Assembly: GCA_026315105.1 (NCBI GenBank)
Contig: CM048746.1
Coordinates: 638,469,398-638,533,397, forward strand
Direction of reading: 5' to 3'
DNA from: Locusta migratoria
Taxonomy: Eukaryota > Arthropoda > Insecta > Orthoptera > Acrididae
DNA length: 64,000 nt
Numbering within the stretch: position 1 is the first letter of the stretch; each line of letters opens with the position of its first letter. The translations under genes and the position numbers were made by a program. Shown piece by piece: positions 36,220 through 47,828 of this stretch. The notes below the pieces were generated by a model. The model had not been told where the DNA came from, did no database searches, and saw only the letters and a list, made by a program, of their open reading frames with translations.

Positions 36220-39200
36220 CTAGAGCTGACAATAAAATCTACTTTCACGGAGGAAGGCAAGGACGCGATCAACCATCCGTGGGTCATCCGCCAAAACTGA
36301 AGGCAATGCAGGCGGTAGGCCATAGTCGCCACGAAGTGTCGAATGGAGAGGACATTCAGTCAGAATATGAGACACGGATTGTACGGCTCCACAATCACAA
36401 TGTGGTGGATTGTCATTTTGTAAAAGAAATCCATGGGTCAGCCTGCAGTGTCCAAGACGGAGGCGACAGAGGACAATTGATTCTCTCTGGGAAGGGCGTA
36501 AAGATGAACTCCAAGCTGCAGTCGTATCTTTGATGGTGTGGAGTTTATTGGAAGGGGCAGTAGCTTTCCAACTGCTATCCCATGAGGAGTGAAGCAAAGA
36601 TCTGATCTGTACCCGCAGATCCGCACCCGGAATTTGAAAGGGAGATGGGCAGCGAGTAATTGCCGATCTAGCCAACTGGTCAGCTACTTCATTCCCTGTA
36701 ATACCAACATGGCTTGGCACCCAGAGAAAGGTAACGGAGCAGGCAGCACGATGAAGGTCAGCAAGGAGTTCATGGATGGAAATAACTAAAGGATGGGAGG
36801 GGAAACAACGATCAATGGCCTGCAGACTGCTCATGGAGTCAGCACAGATTAAACCACGTTCCACGGCAGAATGTTTAATAAAACAGAGGGTTCTAGAAAT
36901 CGCCATCAGCTCTGCCGTAAACACACTGCATGCCTCTGGCAGAGAATGGCATTCCGCCCCAACAGGAGATGTAAAAGCATATCCGGAGTGGCCCGCTGTT
37001 TTCGAGCCATCAGTGTAGAAGATAGAGGCTCCCTGAAACTCTTCTAGTACTGGGCGCACCAAACGCTGAAAGACCATGGGGGAAATTAAAGCTTTTGGGC
37101 CCTGGAAGAGATCCGTCCGAATTAGTGGTCGCGGCACCATCCACGGAGGTGTGCGTGCAGTAAAATGGGGGCGCAATCTAGCGAAGGGAAATGGAAATCC
37201 CGGCAAAGAGAGGCAAGCCGCAGTCCGACGGGAAGGCCCGCCCGCGGCCGGGTATCAGGGGGTCGAAGCCCTTCATATGCAAAAAGAACCTGGTAAGCGG
37301 GATGAGCAGGATATTGCCGGATGGCGATGGCATAAGACGCCAGAAGCTGATGCCGCCTGACCTGAAGAGGGCAGATTCCCGCCTCAACAAGGAGACTGTC
37401 GACCGGGCTAGTCGGGAATGCATCTGTAGCCAAGCGGACACCATAATGGTGAACCGGGTCTAATAATTTCAGGGCAGAAGGAGCTGCCGAGCCATAAACT
37501 TGACACCCATAGTCCAATCGGGACAAGATTAGAACCCGATAGATACGGAGGATAGTTGTTCGGTCTGCACCCCAAGATGAATGAGCAAGGAAACGTAGGG
37601 CATTGAGTTTCCTCATACAACTAATCTTTAGGTGGCGAATATGGGGCACCCAAGTCAATTTTTTGTCAAAGAGAAGACACAGGAAACGATGCTGTGCTAC
37701 AACTTCCAGGCGCTGATTACCCAAGAACAGTTCTGGATCAGGGTGAACTGTAGTACGACGACAAAAGTGCACCACCCTCATTTTTTATGAGGAAAACTGG
37801 AAACCATGGGACGTAGCCCACACTGAAGCCCGCCGAATGGCGCTCTGGAGCTGACGTTCAGTAGAGGCTAATGAGTAGGAGCTGTACCATATGCAAAAGT
37901 CGTCGACATACAATGCCGGGGTTACCAGTGACCCAACAGAGCTCACCAATCCATTGATGGCGATTAGTAAAAGTGTAACACTCAACTCTGAGCCCTGGGG
38001 GACACCGTTCTCCTGTATCCGAGGGGAGCTAAAGGAAGAGCCAACTCTGACACGGAACAGGCGGTGGGATAAAAACTGACGGATAAAAATTGGTAAGGAG
38101 CCTCTGAGGCCCCAGTCATGAAGAGAACGTAAAATATGATGACGCCAAGCAGTGTCGTACGCCTTATGCAGATCGAAGAAGACTGCTACCAGATGATGTC
38201 TTTTAGAGAAGGCCTGTCTGATCGCAGTCTCCAGTCGAAGTAAATGGTCAATAGGGGATCGTCCCTCCCGGAACCCACACTGGTAAGGTGAGAGAAGTCC
38301 CCGGGATTCAAGAACCCAGCATAATCTGCGGGCTACCATCCGCTCAAGTAGTTTACAGGGGACACTTGTCAGGCTTATTGGTCGATAACTGTCCAGCGCC
38401 GACGGGTCCTTGCCAGGCTTGAGGGCAGGGACCACAATACTCTCCCTCCACTGGGAGGGGAACACCCCTTGAAGCCAAATACGGTTAAAAACTTTTAGGA
38501 GAAATTGTCGTTGTGAGGGGTTAAGGTGTTTCAGCAATTGATTATGGATATCGTCAGGGCCAGGTGCTGAATCACGAGAAGAGGAGAGGGCCAGCGACAG
38601 TTCCCAGTCAGTAAAAGGTTCGTTATATGGTTCCACCAGGTGAGAAGTAAAGCCTAATTTGAAGGTTTCGGCCTGGTGTTTCTGAAGGAGAAAGGTCGCC
38701 GGATATGAAGTTGTCGCTGAGACATTGGCGAAGTGAGTTGCAAGATGTTCTGCAACAACGGATGACTCCGTGCAGACCCCATCAGGCAGGGCAAGACCAG
38801 GGACGGAAGACGGCCGCCAGCTACCTTGGATAGATCGGAGCATAGCCCACACTCTTGTCAAAGGGACAGAAGAACCCAACGAGGAGACAAAATGCTCCCA
38901 GCATGTCCGCTTACTTTGTTTGATTAAGTAACGAGCTCTGGCACGCAGACGTTTGAAATTTATTAGACCAGCGAGCGATGGGTGGCGTTTAAGATGTTGC
39001 AAGGCCCTACGGCGCTCGCGAATGGCTGCGGCAACAGTTGCATTCCACCAAGGGACAGGCCGGCGGGTAGGAGGGCCTGTCGACCGGCGAACAGCGGCGT
39101 TGGCAGCTTGGGTGATCATGTTGGTCATTTGGCTTATAATATCATCTATACAGCCTGAGGGGGAAGATGGGAACACAACCTGGGATGTATATAGCGGCCA

Positions 39201-39926
39201 ATTAGCACGACGGAATACCCAGCGGGGTACCCTGGCTCGTGGTAGGCGTGAGGGAAGTGAAAGGATCAACGGAAAGTGGTCGCTATCGCAGAGGTCGTCA
39301 TACGCCGACCAGTGAAATAAAGGAAGGAGAGAAGGAGAAGTGAGAGAGAGGTCTATGGCAGAAAACGTGCCGTGAGCGGCACTAAAATGAGCTGGGGAAC
39401 CATCGTTGAGAAGGCTCAGATTGTGGTCAGCAAGAAACTGGTCTATGAGGCGGCCCCGGCTAGATGTATAAGCACTGCCCCACAAAGGATGGTGGGCATT
39501 GAAGTCCCCAAGGATGAGGTAAGGAGGGGGGAGTTGCTGAAGGAGGGCCACTAGGGACGTGAGTGTAGGTGGCCTGTCAGGTGGAAGGTAGAGGTTGCAA
39601 ATGGTCAATGGAGTGTCCAAGTGAACCCGGACAGCAACCACTTCCAATGGAGTTTGGAGAGGAATCCAGGTACTGACAATATCTGTCCGGACCAAAGTAC
39701 AAACCCCACCAGACGCCTGGAGGGGACCAACCCGGTTCCGACAAAAAGCACGGAACCCACGGAGGGTCGGTGAATGTGCATCCATAAACCTCGATTCCTG
39801 CAGGACGACACAGGCCGCAGAAGAGAGAGAGATTAGCTGTTTAATCTCCAAGAGGTGACGGTAGTAACCATTACAGTTCCATTGGATGATCACATCATGA
39901 GGATCTAGGTGGGAAGCGAATGGCAT
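36220..39926 (-). pseudogene. LINE ORF2: endonuclease, reverse transcriptase, RNase H (two lesions)
   Basis: Start ATG 39926 (MPFASHLDPHDVIIQWNCNG); the open frame's earlier GTG is not needed. Endonuclease: LQESRF, LILGDFNAHHPLWGS, SDHFPLIL. RT: SAPGPDDIHNQLL, YRPISLTSVPCKLLERMV, CGFREGRSPIDHL, VFFDLHKAYDT, NGVPQGSELSVTLLL, LYVDDFCIWY. RNase H: FYTDGSK, ELMAI, CADSMSSLQAI, SHVGITGNEVADQLA, then CDCGAVQSVSHILTEC. Lesions: an in-frame TAA at 37785-37787 just after the RT core, and a one- or two-base frameshift between 37122 and 37206, before RNase H. In PQGSELSV an acidic Glu replaces the usual hydrophobic residue, possibly a third inactivating change. Confidence 0.92.
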
Positions 39927-39934
39927 AACGTCTG

Positions 39935-41416
39935 TCACGCTGCTTTGTCAGCGTCCGTCACCAAAGAAGAAGGGACAACATCCATAAATAGCTGATCAGC
40001 CTCGGGCTCAATGGGATGAGCGAGTTGCGAAAGCACAGTCGGCACCTCCGGTGGTACCGGAGGGGCTTTATCTTGTAACTTTGGTTTCTTCTTCTTCTCC
40101 TTCTCCTTCTCTCGTGTGGGACGGGCAGGACCCACCCCAGAGAGAGGACTTTTGTCAGTTAGGTCTGGTACTGACGAGGATCGGGCGACCTTTGAACTCA
40201 CTGACTGGGAGTCCAATGGCCAGCTGGAGGTCGAAGATCTCCGATCTGGGGAACGCCGGGACGGAAGGCCCTGAGATAAGGCACTATCACCGGCAGGCGA
40301 CGGAGAAGGGGTGCACTTCTCCGGCTGGGAAGGGGTGGGACACAAAGGGAGGGCTACAGGAGCTACAGGAGAGGGAGATGTGAGGCAGGGGTGTGGACGG
40401 GGTGTAGGGGGGAGATGGGAGTGGGAAGGGGAGGGTGAAAGGCTAGACGATAACGTCGTAGCGAAGGTCGTCGCCATTTGCACGGGATGCAGACGTTCAT
40501 ATTTACTGCGGGCCTCAGGGTACGTCAAACGCTCCAGGGATTTGTACTCTTGTATCTTCTTTTCTTTTTTGAACATAGGGCAATCTGGCGACCGTGAAGA
40601 GTGGTGTTGTTGACAGTTGACGCACACCGGCGGAGGAACACAGGGGCTCCCCTCATGTAGTGGGCGTCCACAATCACCGCATACTGGGACTGCTGTACAG
40701 CGAGAGGACATATGACCAAACCTCATACATCGAAAACACCGCATGGGAGGTGGAATGTAGGGCTTCACTTCACATCGATATATCATTATCTTGACCTTCT
40801 CTGGGAGTGTGTCCCCCTCGAAGGCCAAGATAAAGGCCCCAGTATCGACGCGGTTATCTTTAGGTCCCCTCTGAACGCGGCGAACAAAATGTACACCACG
40901 CCGCTCGAGATAGGCCCTAAGCTCCTCATCAGTTTGAAGGAGGAGGTCCCGGTGGAATATCACACCCTGTACCATATTCAAGGATTTGTGCGGGACAATT
41001 GTTACTGGAATGTCGCCAAGGGTGGTGCAGGCGAGCAAAGCTTCAGACTGGGCTTCCGAGACTGTTTTAATGAGTAATGAGCCAGATCTAAGTTTACCCA
41101 TAGCTTCCACTTCACCAAACTTGTCCTCTATGGTCTCGACAAAGAACAGAGGTTTGGTGGTAGTAAAAGTTCCTCCATCAGTCCTTGAGCAAACGAGATA
41201 GCGAGGAAAGGGTTTTGCTCCTAACCGGCGAGCCTGGCCTTCCTCCCAAGGGGTAGCAAGGGAGGGAAACATCCTCTTATCCGCAGTAGCAGCATTAAAC
41301 GATCTCTTCCTGTCTTGAGAGACGGCCGATGCACGACCATTTTGGAGTCTAACTCTTTTCATAGTGCTAGACGTCCGCCCTGGTGTCACCCACTCCGAAA
41401 CCGGGGCTCTCTCCAT
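39935..41416 (-). CDS. LINE ORF1: Gag-like nucleic-acid-binding protein
   Basis: I choose ATG 41416 (MERAPVSEWV); the frame stays open a few codons upstream but without an ATG. About 493 residues. Residues ~70-230 form an RRM-like Gag region (PRYLVCSRTDGGTF, then FFVETIEDKFGEVEAMGKL). At ~230-285 sit three zinc knuckles: CFRCMRFGHMSSRC, CGDCGRPLHEGSPC, CVNCQQHHSSRSPDC. The C-terminal third is a Pro/Ser-rich low-complexity region with a Lys-rich patch (EKEKEKKKKPK). Such proteins coat the LINE RNA. The frame is intact. The stop TGA (39937-39935) lies 9 nt before the ORF2 ATG, suggesting reinitiation. Confidence 0.9.
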   Translation of the reverse strand: MERAPVSEWVTPGRTSSTMKRVRLQNGRASAVSQDRKRSFNAATADKRMFPSLATPWEEGQARRLGAKPFPRYLVCSRTDGGTFTTTKPLFFVETIEDKFGEVEAMGKLRSGSLLIKTVSEAQSEALLACTTLGDIPVTIVPHKSLNMVQGVIFHRDLLLQTDEELRAYLERRGVHFVRRVQRGPKDNRVDTGAFILAFEGDTLPEKVKIMIYRCEVKPYIPPPMRCFRCMRFGHMSSRCTAVPVCGDCGRPLHEGSPCVPPPVCVNCQQHHSSRSPDCPMFKKEKKIQEYKSLERLTYPEARSKYERLHPVQMATTFATTLSSSLSPSPSHSHLPPTPRPHPCLTSPSPVAPVALPLCPTPSQPEKCTPSPSPAGDSALSQGLPSRRSPDRRSSTSSWPLDSQSVSSKVARSSSVPDLTDKSPLSGVGPARPTREKEKEKKKKPKLQDKAPPVPPEVPTVLSQLAHPIEPEADQLFMDVVPSSLVTDADKAA

Positions 41417-42051
41417 GGGCGCCACCCAGCCTCAGCAAAGGCCACCTGGCACGATGGCCATTGCCGGGAGTTCTGATACCCCCGAGGACAGGCATCAACT
41501 CCTTGGCTTGCATGGAGAGGTCGCAGCTCAGACACCAGTAGTGTGATCCCTGTGGTGTCAGGGGGCTCAGCCAAAGGGTACATAACAGCCCCCCCCCCAC
41601 ACGGACTGGCTACACGTGCTGGGGACCTAGCGAGGGATGGGGGCTACAGCGAGGAAAGGAAGTGGAAAGGAAATGATAGGACCCGCGCTGTAGGGGCTAG
41701 GTCGGGAGTTCTTCCCCAATTGGCTCACACATTATCTGACAATTTTGGTATGGAAGGTCAAACCCCGAGGGGGACCAAACTGGGCCAAAAACCGGTGTAC
41801 ACAGCAGACAAAACCAAAGTGCAGGACAATCGGTACCATGGGATAGCCAAGCCGTCATCCAGAGTACCACCGAGAGACGGGGTTGGAGATGGTGGGAAGG
41901 AGGAATTGGGATGGGAAGGAGGGGGAACTAGGAGGGGTAATGCAGCCTGGGGAAAGCAGGAAAAAAGGCTGCAATGGCTCGGGGACCCGTGCGTGCCACA
42001 CACGTACCCACAAAAGAGCTGTGGGCCCCCTGGGGGGGTTGATCAATATGG

Positions 42052-42660
42052 ATGTTTTAAAAGCCCTACCTGCCACCATATTCATTGCAGGACCAAACAC
42101 TTTTGTGACTTTTAATCCTTTATAGAGTTGTATAACTCACCAAAATTTCATCCCTCTATATAACCTAGAAGTATGAAAAAGTTATATGTTATATCAGTAG
42201 TACTATTGGTCATTTTTCACCCACAAACAGTTTATCATAATCTGATACCAGCAACGCCAGTTTTTAGGAAATAATTTCTGGGTGTGTCTCGATGTTGGAG
42301 TATGTTATGACACTTTTGATCAAAAATAACGAAAAATTTGGAAGTAGGGTGAAACCTTGTATCATTGCAGCTTTAGGTTTTCTGTGTACTGGAGCCATGC
42401 AGTCCTGTGAAGTTGCAGTGGGAAGTCACAGAATAACCACACCTCTGTCTGGGGGACTGCTAATAGTTACATGACAACAGCAGATGTCAGGCATGTTGCC
42501 CTTACAGAAGTTTCCATTCTGTGTATTTGGCTTTGGTCAAGCTGAGTGAGCTCAGTCATTCTGTGTGTCAGTGATGGTTTATTGTGGCGAGTTTGTGTCA
42601 TTGAAGCTACAATCACAATGTGATGTGATCTCATGAATGCCGAGATTTTCTGCCATAGAC
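42052..42660. other. Flank of the LINE; no gene seen
   Basis: Unassigned. A GTAAGT donor-like site at 42676 just downstream may belong to the piggyBac remnant that follows. Confidence 0.35.
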
Positions 42661-42689
42661 TTTTCACAGACAACGTAAGTTGACATATC

Positions 42690-43450
42690 CGGCAGAGGAT
42701 TGCAGATGACGAAGATTTTATTCCAGTGGAAACTGCTGACTCAACTGATTCAGATGTATCAAATGATCTGCAAACGGAATCTGAAACATCTGACAGTGAT
42801 GTACCTGTTACACAAGGTAAACATGTACCATTCTACCTATGTTTCTCAACTAGTAATGAAGTACTGCACTGTAGGCTATGTCTTTCTTTGTTCTATTCTT
42901 TGATTTATGGGTGTCCTTAGTCTGAGTAACATGCATGTTGATATAAGTTCAGTGACAATACTGAGAAGAAACTTCCCAGGAACTGTTGTTTTATAACGAA
43001 ACCAAGTGTGGAACTGGTATTGTTGACAAAATGGCAAGACATTAGTGTCCAAGCTGGCGCTTGATGATGGAATGTGCGTGACTTTTAAAACATTCTTGAC
43101 CTTGCAATGATCGGTACTCACACAGTTTTTAAGTTATGTACATGTAAGAAGACTTCACAGCGAAAATTCATTCTCAGAGTAGCAGATGAGCTTCCTCCTC
43201 ACTGTAAACTGGAGAGAGGATCAAATCTCCCCTTACATGCATTTGGCACCGGAAATGGCTAATATGAAATAGAAGGCATTGTCAAATTCATGGTTCCTAT
43301 AAACAACAACAACAGGGGAATGGAACATGAAAATTATCTTTTAACTCCAGCAAGTATGTGTGCAAAAGCTGCCAAGACGAAACTCTTGTCTGAACTACGA
43401 GTACACCCCAGCTTAAAAAACACTGTCAACTATGTGTTCATAAATATTTC
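42690..43450 (+). pseudogene. piggyBac-type transposase remnant, internally deleted
   Basis: An acidic N-terminal stretch (DEDFIPVETADSTDSDVSND, ~42708) like those opening piggyBac proteins is followed, after a large internal loss, by the C-terminal core. That core reads TKPSVELVLLTKWQD (~43003), then NILDLAMIGTHTVFKLCTCK and QRKFILRVADELPPH (to ~43200). It corresponds to the family's RWP..VF.N..DVA..NA..LY......R..FL..L...L. The DDD catalytic centre is absent. No TTAA-flanked ends were identified. Confidence 0.55.
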
Positions 43451-44079
43451 CAAGTATAGTAATAGACTGAAGTTGTTTGTTCTTTTATTCTTATCCTTTG
43501 GTTGCAATTAAAAAAAAAGTTGCATTTTAGACTATTTTGCAAGCAATAGCTACTTACATTATATGTCAGTAAAGGTTAAAATACTATTACTAGTTGCATT
43601 AAGTGGTATGTTTTGGCTCTATTTCAATCTTCATAATAAGATACGCTTTCGGAAATCAGTTGTTTACTTTTTTGAACGTATTTCTCATGTAAAATATTAA
43701 GTGAAAAATTTACTTTTGACGACTTACTATTCATTTTAGAGAGCAAATAATATTTTTCTTCTGCATTAGTCTTCTTGAATGTAATGTCAATATGTAGAAA
43801 CCCAAAACATCAATAAAATAATAGTTTCTAGTATGCAGGGGCGGCTCGTTCTAAAGGTCCACGAGAACCCGGCTGCACCAGAATATTTGTGTTATACTTT
43901 TGCAGTATTATATCAAACAGGTGGAGTGTGAGATGATTCCCTTGACATCCTAGCTCAATTTACAATAACGTGAGCAAATGGTTTCACTTGCCTCTAGCCG
44001 CAGCATAGCACAGGACCCACTAGCATGTGTCCCCTCTCTTGATTACGCAGCCATGCCGAGGGCCAGTGGCAGCCGGCAC

Positions 44080-45472
44080 CAGAGTTACCAGGTATTGTTA
44101 TTGCTCTGTCGCCAAATTTTAAATAAAAAGTAGCCAAAATATCGCCATCTTTTCATCAATAAAATGCCAAAGTATAACCATCAGTAAAAATAGCTAAATA
44201 TCGCAGCCTTTAATCCGTTTACATTATTATCCTATGGAAATTATGGCATGTTACTCGCCATAAATATCCTGAAATTCAGGGAGTAAGATGGTTACCAAGT
44301 AAAAAGTAACACAAACTATGGAACTCTCACATGGAACTGAACTTTCCAAGGAAACTCATACTTCACAGTAACATTTATCTGAGTCCATCCAAGAACTGAA
44401 CCCAGACACACCACAAACTGAGAATGAGGGCAGTCAAAATATTGTCACATTGTAAATATAATAGACTCCGGAAATTCAGTTACATCTATCACATTTATTA
44501 ATTTAATAACTTATAAAAACTGTTCAAGGATCATTCTATCAAACTTACATAAGGGATGTTACATGCATAGGTTCGATTACCAACCACTTTAATCTCCTTA
44601 AAAACAAATATTTACAGATGTTAAATAGAGTTATTTAATCTTTCAAACATTTCTTTAATACACACCAAATCATTACATTTTGAGGTCAGGTAATTTATAA
44701 CAATGCACTAAGCATTTCGTACTTTGAGGTGGGATGGACTTTAATTCGTAATAATGCGTCATCATTACACACTGAAAAATCAGACATGAGAACGACTGGG
44801 CAATCACCGCGTGTTCTCCATCGACATTTATACTCTGTAAACCATTGTTAACCACTGTGAAGTGCGTAGCAAAGGGCTCTCTTCACAGTAGCAGTTGTTA
44901 CGAATTTCTGTCGTGTTGTCGTATGGAACGCTGAAAAAATAGTGTTTAAATGCCTCCTTTCATGCTGTAATTTATATAATCTTATCATTATGTTCTCAGT
45001 GGGTGCCATACATACGGTGTTGTAGTATATTTAGAGATATCATTTAAAGGTTGTTCTTGAACCATCGTAAGTAGGGTACATGAGGTGGTTTACGTCTATC
45101 TTCAAGAGTCTGTGGTTTACATCTATCTTCAAGCGTCTGTAAGTTGAGTTTGTTTACATCTCTGTGACATAGCCATCTCTGTGACACTCTCTCACACATC
45201 CATGATACATGAAAACATTTTTGCTAACTTGTATAGGTTGATTACATTTCCCCAGCATTCTACCGAAGTTTAGCCGGTATCATTGACGCAACGTCTAAAG
45301 AGTGATTGCTTTATATTCGTTGTATTTGAAGTAAAATAAAATAGCCATTAAGTCGCCAACGAATTTCTTTAATAGCCAAATTTAATCGCCAGTCGCCAGA
45401 CTGCTAGAATGGCTACTATTATAAGAAAAAGATAGCCAAGAATGCGAAAAATCGCCAAACCTGGCAACCCTG
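44080..45472. mobile_element. Nonautonomous hAT element with 8-bp target duplication
   Basis: The ends cagagttaccaggtattg (44080) and, reverse-complemented, cagggttgccaggtttgg (ending 45472) are hAT-like inverted repeats. The 8-bp direct repeat gccggcac is perfect on both sides (44072-44079, 45473-45480). Subterminal tcgccaa/tagccaa motifs are repeated at both ends, as expected for transposase binding sites. 1.39 kb, no transposase. Confidence 0.85.
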
Positions 45473-45480
45473 GCCGGCAC

Positions 45481-46572
45481 CCGTGTCTCCAGGTTGAGTT
45501 TTCGATTTTCCCCATACCAAACAAAAAAATTCCCCAAAATGACACTATTTTGGCAACTTTTCCCCAAATACATTAAAACTACCTTTTTCTTCAAATTAAC
45601 ATTTATTGTCAGTAATGGCAACTTGTAGAGGTGTAACTATGTGTTCAGGGCCATAAAATTATCGTACGTATCAGAAATTATAGTACACAAAACAAAACTA
45701 TTAATTTTATGGCAACAATGTTTATATTATTGCATGTGCTTTTTAATTAATGGTACAAAAACCCACAGAGTAAACCAGGAATGAAACCAGTCTTCTGTAG
45801 CTGTACTAATTCTAAAATTAAAATTATTTAGTCCAGCTTCGTTGCTTTACTTCAGACAAGATTTTGTCTAGTATGCATCTGGTGAAGCACGTAGAAACTT
45901 ATTAACTTACCAGAAAATTGTGGTTCGGCTTCCATGCAGGTCGGTATCTTCACATGATAATTTTTTGATGCCTACTTCCTCACTAACTATGCTGTGTTCG
46001 TAGTAAACTACTTCTTTGAGAAGGTCCAACAATGAAGGTTCTGAATTGTTGTTTGGGGAAATGACATCCAGTTGTCAAATGTTAGCAGAAATCACTGCTT
46101 ACTATCATATAAACATACTTCTCTGTTTACTCCATAAGCAATAAGTAAAACTTTGTATTAGGGATTGCATAATAAGCCAGTGTCAGTTAGCAAAGTTAGG
46201 CGTGACATCTTGCAGCGGTTGACATACAGCTGCCACCAAACAAGTGAAATCTTATTACGGCAGTGGCAGTGTAGTTGTGCTAATGTTTTAACGACCACTG
46301 AATGTTCTTTGAAAACGCAATAGAATGTGGGGAATAATCTTTCTTGTTGACCTTGAAGTGCTCTGTGGTCGACAGGTTCTTGTATCTACCCTTTTTTGCT
46401 AAGTAAATTAATTAATTTCGTAAATGCAACATTTCGTTGCCAACATGACCACACAACACTGCCACTGCCGGAAATAAAAATTTAATCCCTAATTTCCCCA
46501 GTACAGAATTTTTTTCCCCAGCAATTTCCCCACCTCTTTTCCGCAAATTTTTTTCCCAATCTGGAGACACTG
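45481..46572. mobile_element. Short inverted-repeat element adjoining the hAT element
   Basis: ccgtgtctccaggttg at 45481 and, in reverse complement, cagtgtctccagattg ending at 46572 are inverted ends. Both are followed inward by ttcccc/ggggaa-rich subterminal sequence. No coding capacity. The hAT insertion abuts its left end exactly. The target duplication is uncertain. Confidence 0.55.
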
Positions 46573-46599
46573 TTGGCCCTCACTTTCCTCGCGCTCCTC

Positions 46600-47828
46600 G
46601 GGCCGCTGAAACTTTGCACTTGACGTTTATAAATAACAAGCGAAGAGCAAGAAGCGCGAGGCGCTAGTCGCTAGAAACGATCCAATCACAGCGCGGTAAA
46701 CACTTCCAGTGGTCACGTGCCGTGACGTCAACGTTCCCGCGTTGCCGGCTTTGTTCAGTTCTAACGTAAACAAAGTTTTATATCGTGTTTATGTTGTGTG
46801 TGCTTTTTTTCGCTGCGAATTGTTTTACTGTGAGTGGTTTAACTTGACTTTCCGAGTTCAAGTAATTGGATAATGTCACCGAAAAGACGTTTGTCTAGTG
46901 ACGTTTTCTGAGTAAGTTCTCAATTTCGTATGAATAAAAACTTAGAAGCTTATTCTCCGAGCAAGAAGTTCATTCTCGCTTCAAACGATCGGAAAGAAGT
47001 TATGGTGCAGTGGTTACAAGAAAGAAATATTGCTGCAGATATGTCAATGTCAAAACTTCTTTTATAATCGCTCGTGAAACAAAATAAGCATATTACATCC
47101 ACATATGCAGTAGACGAAATCGCAAAGGAGCAGCGTCACAATGTAATAAATCTCCCCCCCCCATTTCACTGCCGTTTTAACCCTATAAAATTGGTATGGA
47201 GTGACGTGAAGAATTACTTAGGGAACAATAAGTCTTTCACAATAAAAGAGGTGGAACAGCTGTTGCATGAAGCTGTTGCCAATATGGATGCTGCATCTTG
47301 GAAAAAAAGGGTCGAGCACGTTGAAAAGCTGATTCGTAAAGCGCAAACAATGGAAGGGATCATCAGTAATCATGAACGGTTAATGATTTGTCTTGGTGAT
47401 GACGACGATTTTAGCAGTGACGACAACAGTGAAGATCAGGAGCTGGATGTAATTGTTCCATTGTCGCCGCAAATTGGTGAGTGAAAAGCATTCTGATTAT
47501 AAAACGAAGAGAGAGAAGTTACTATCTTGATTATTCTTTACTTCGTACCTGTCATGATTCCATGCTTATTTTCTACATTACTTTGCTCCGTTATTGAAAG
47601 CGTGTGCATTGTTGTGCTCTGGTCTAAATTAATATGCCATTAATTAATTGCTGCTCAAGAACGAATTATTATATGCACTTTTATTGCTCAATAGCTTACA
47701 TTTACGAGATGCAACCGAACGCTTCGTCTGCTGTTCGTATAGAGGCTAGTGTTGCAACGTCGCTAAAGCAGTGTAGCCGACTTAACTCGCCATAACGCGA
47801 AACGTCAAGTGCAACGTTTCAGCGGCCC
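46600..47828 (+). mobile_element. DNA transposon derivative with 29-bp inverted repeats
   Basis: The left end starting GGGCCGCTGAAACTTTGCAC (46600-46628) and the right end (47800-47828 in reverse complement, starting GGGCCGCTGAAACGTTGCAC) differ at one position in 29. The element is 1.23 kb and contains the 3' part of a transposase gene (47074-47484). The bases just outside do not form an obvious duplication. Confidence 0.8.
47074..47484 (+). pseudogene. Tc1/IS630-type DDE transposase, C-terminal end
   Basis: The frame contains INLPPPFHCRFNPIKLVWSD and VKNYLGNNKSFTIKEVEQLL, the third-acid block of a Tc1-like DDE domain (family: LPPYHC.LNPIE..W..VK...; here the catalytic Glu is Lys). A helical region (AAVANMDAAS-like, WKKRVEHVEKLIRK) and a strongly acidic tail (DDDDFSSDDNSEDQELD) follow. 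Upstream at ~46915-47060 is a separate N-terminal trace (SPSKKFILASNDRKEVMVQW). The middle with the first two Asp residues is deleted, so this is an internally deleted derivative. The frame's true start is unclear. Confidence 0.6.

Larger units (their letters stand above)
35843..42038 (-). mobile_element. Full-length I-type LINE with 13-bp target duplication
   Basis: Perfect direct repeats ttgatcaatatgg at 35830-35842 and 42039-42051 bracket a 6.2-kb minus-strand element. In order it holds a ~620-bp GC-rich 5' UTR, ORF1, ORF2 (endonuclease, RT, RNase H, Cys/His finger) and a ~360-bp 3' UTR ending in a hairpin and cctcatgtccacca with no long poly(A). It is strongly GC-richer than the flanks and has only two visible lesions in ORF2, so it is a recent insertion. 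Confidence 0.92.

Noticed and set aside
36279..41201. Many plus-strand open frames of 60-120 codons between 36 and 41 kb
   Set aside because: They are antisense to the LINE ORFs, which carry all the domain motifs; the GC-rich sequence simply has few stops.
43838..43885. hAT element beginning caggggcggctcgttc
   Set aside because: The end looks hAT-like, but no matching right terminus could be found in the window.
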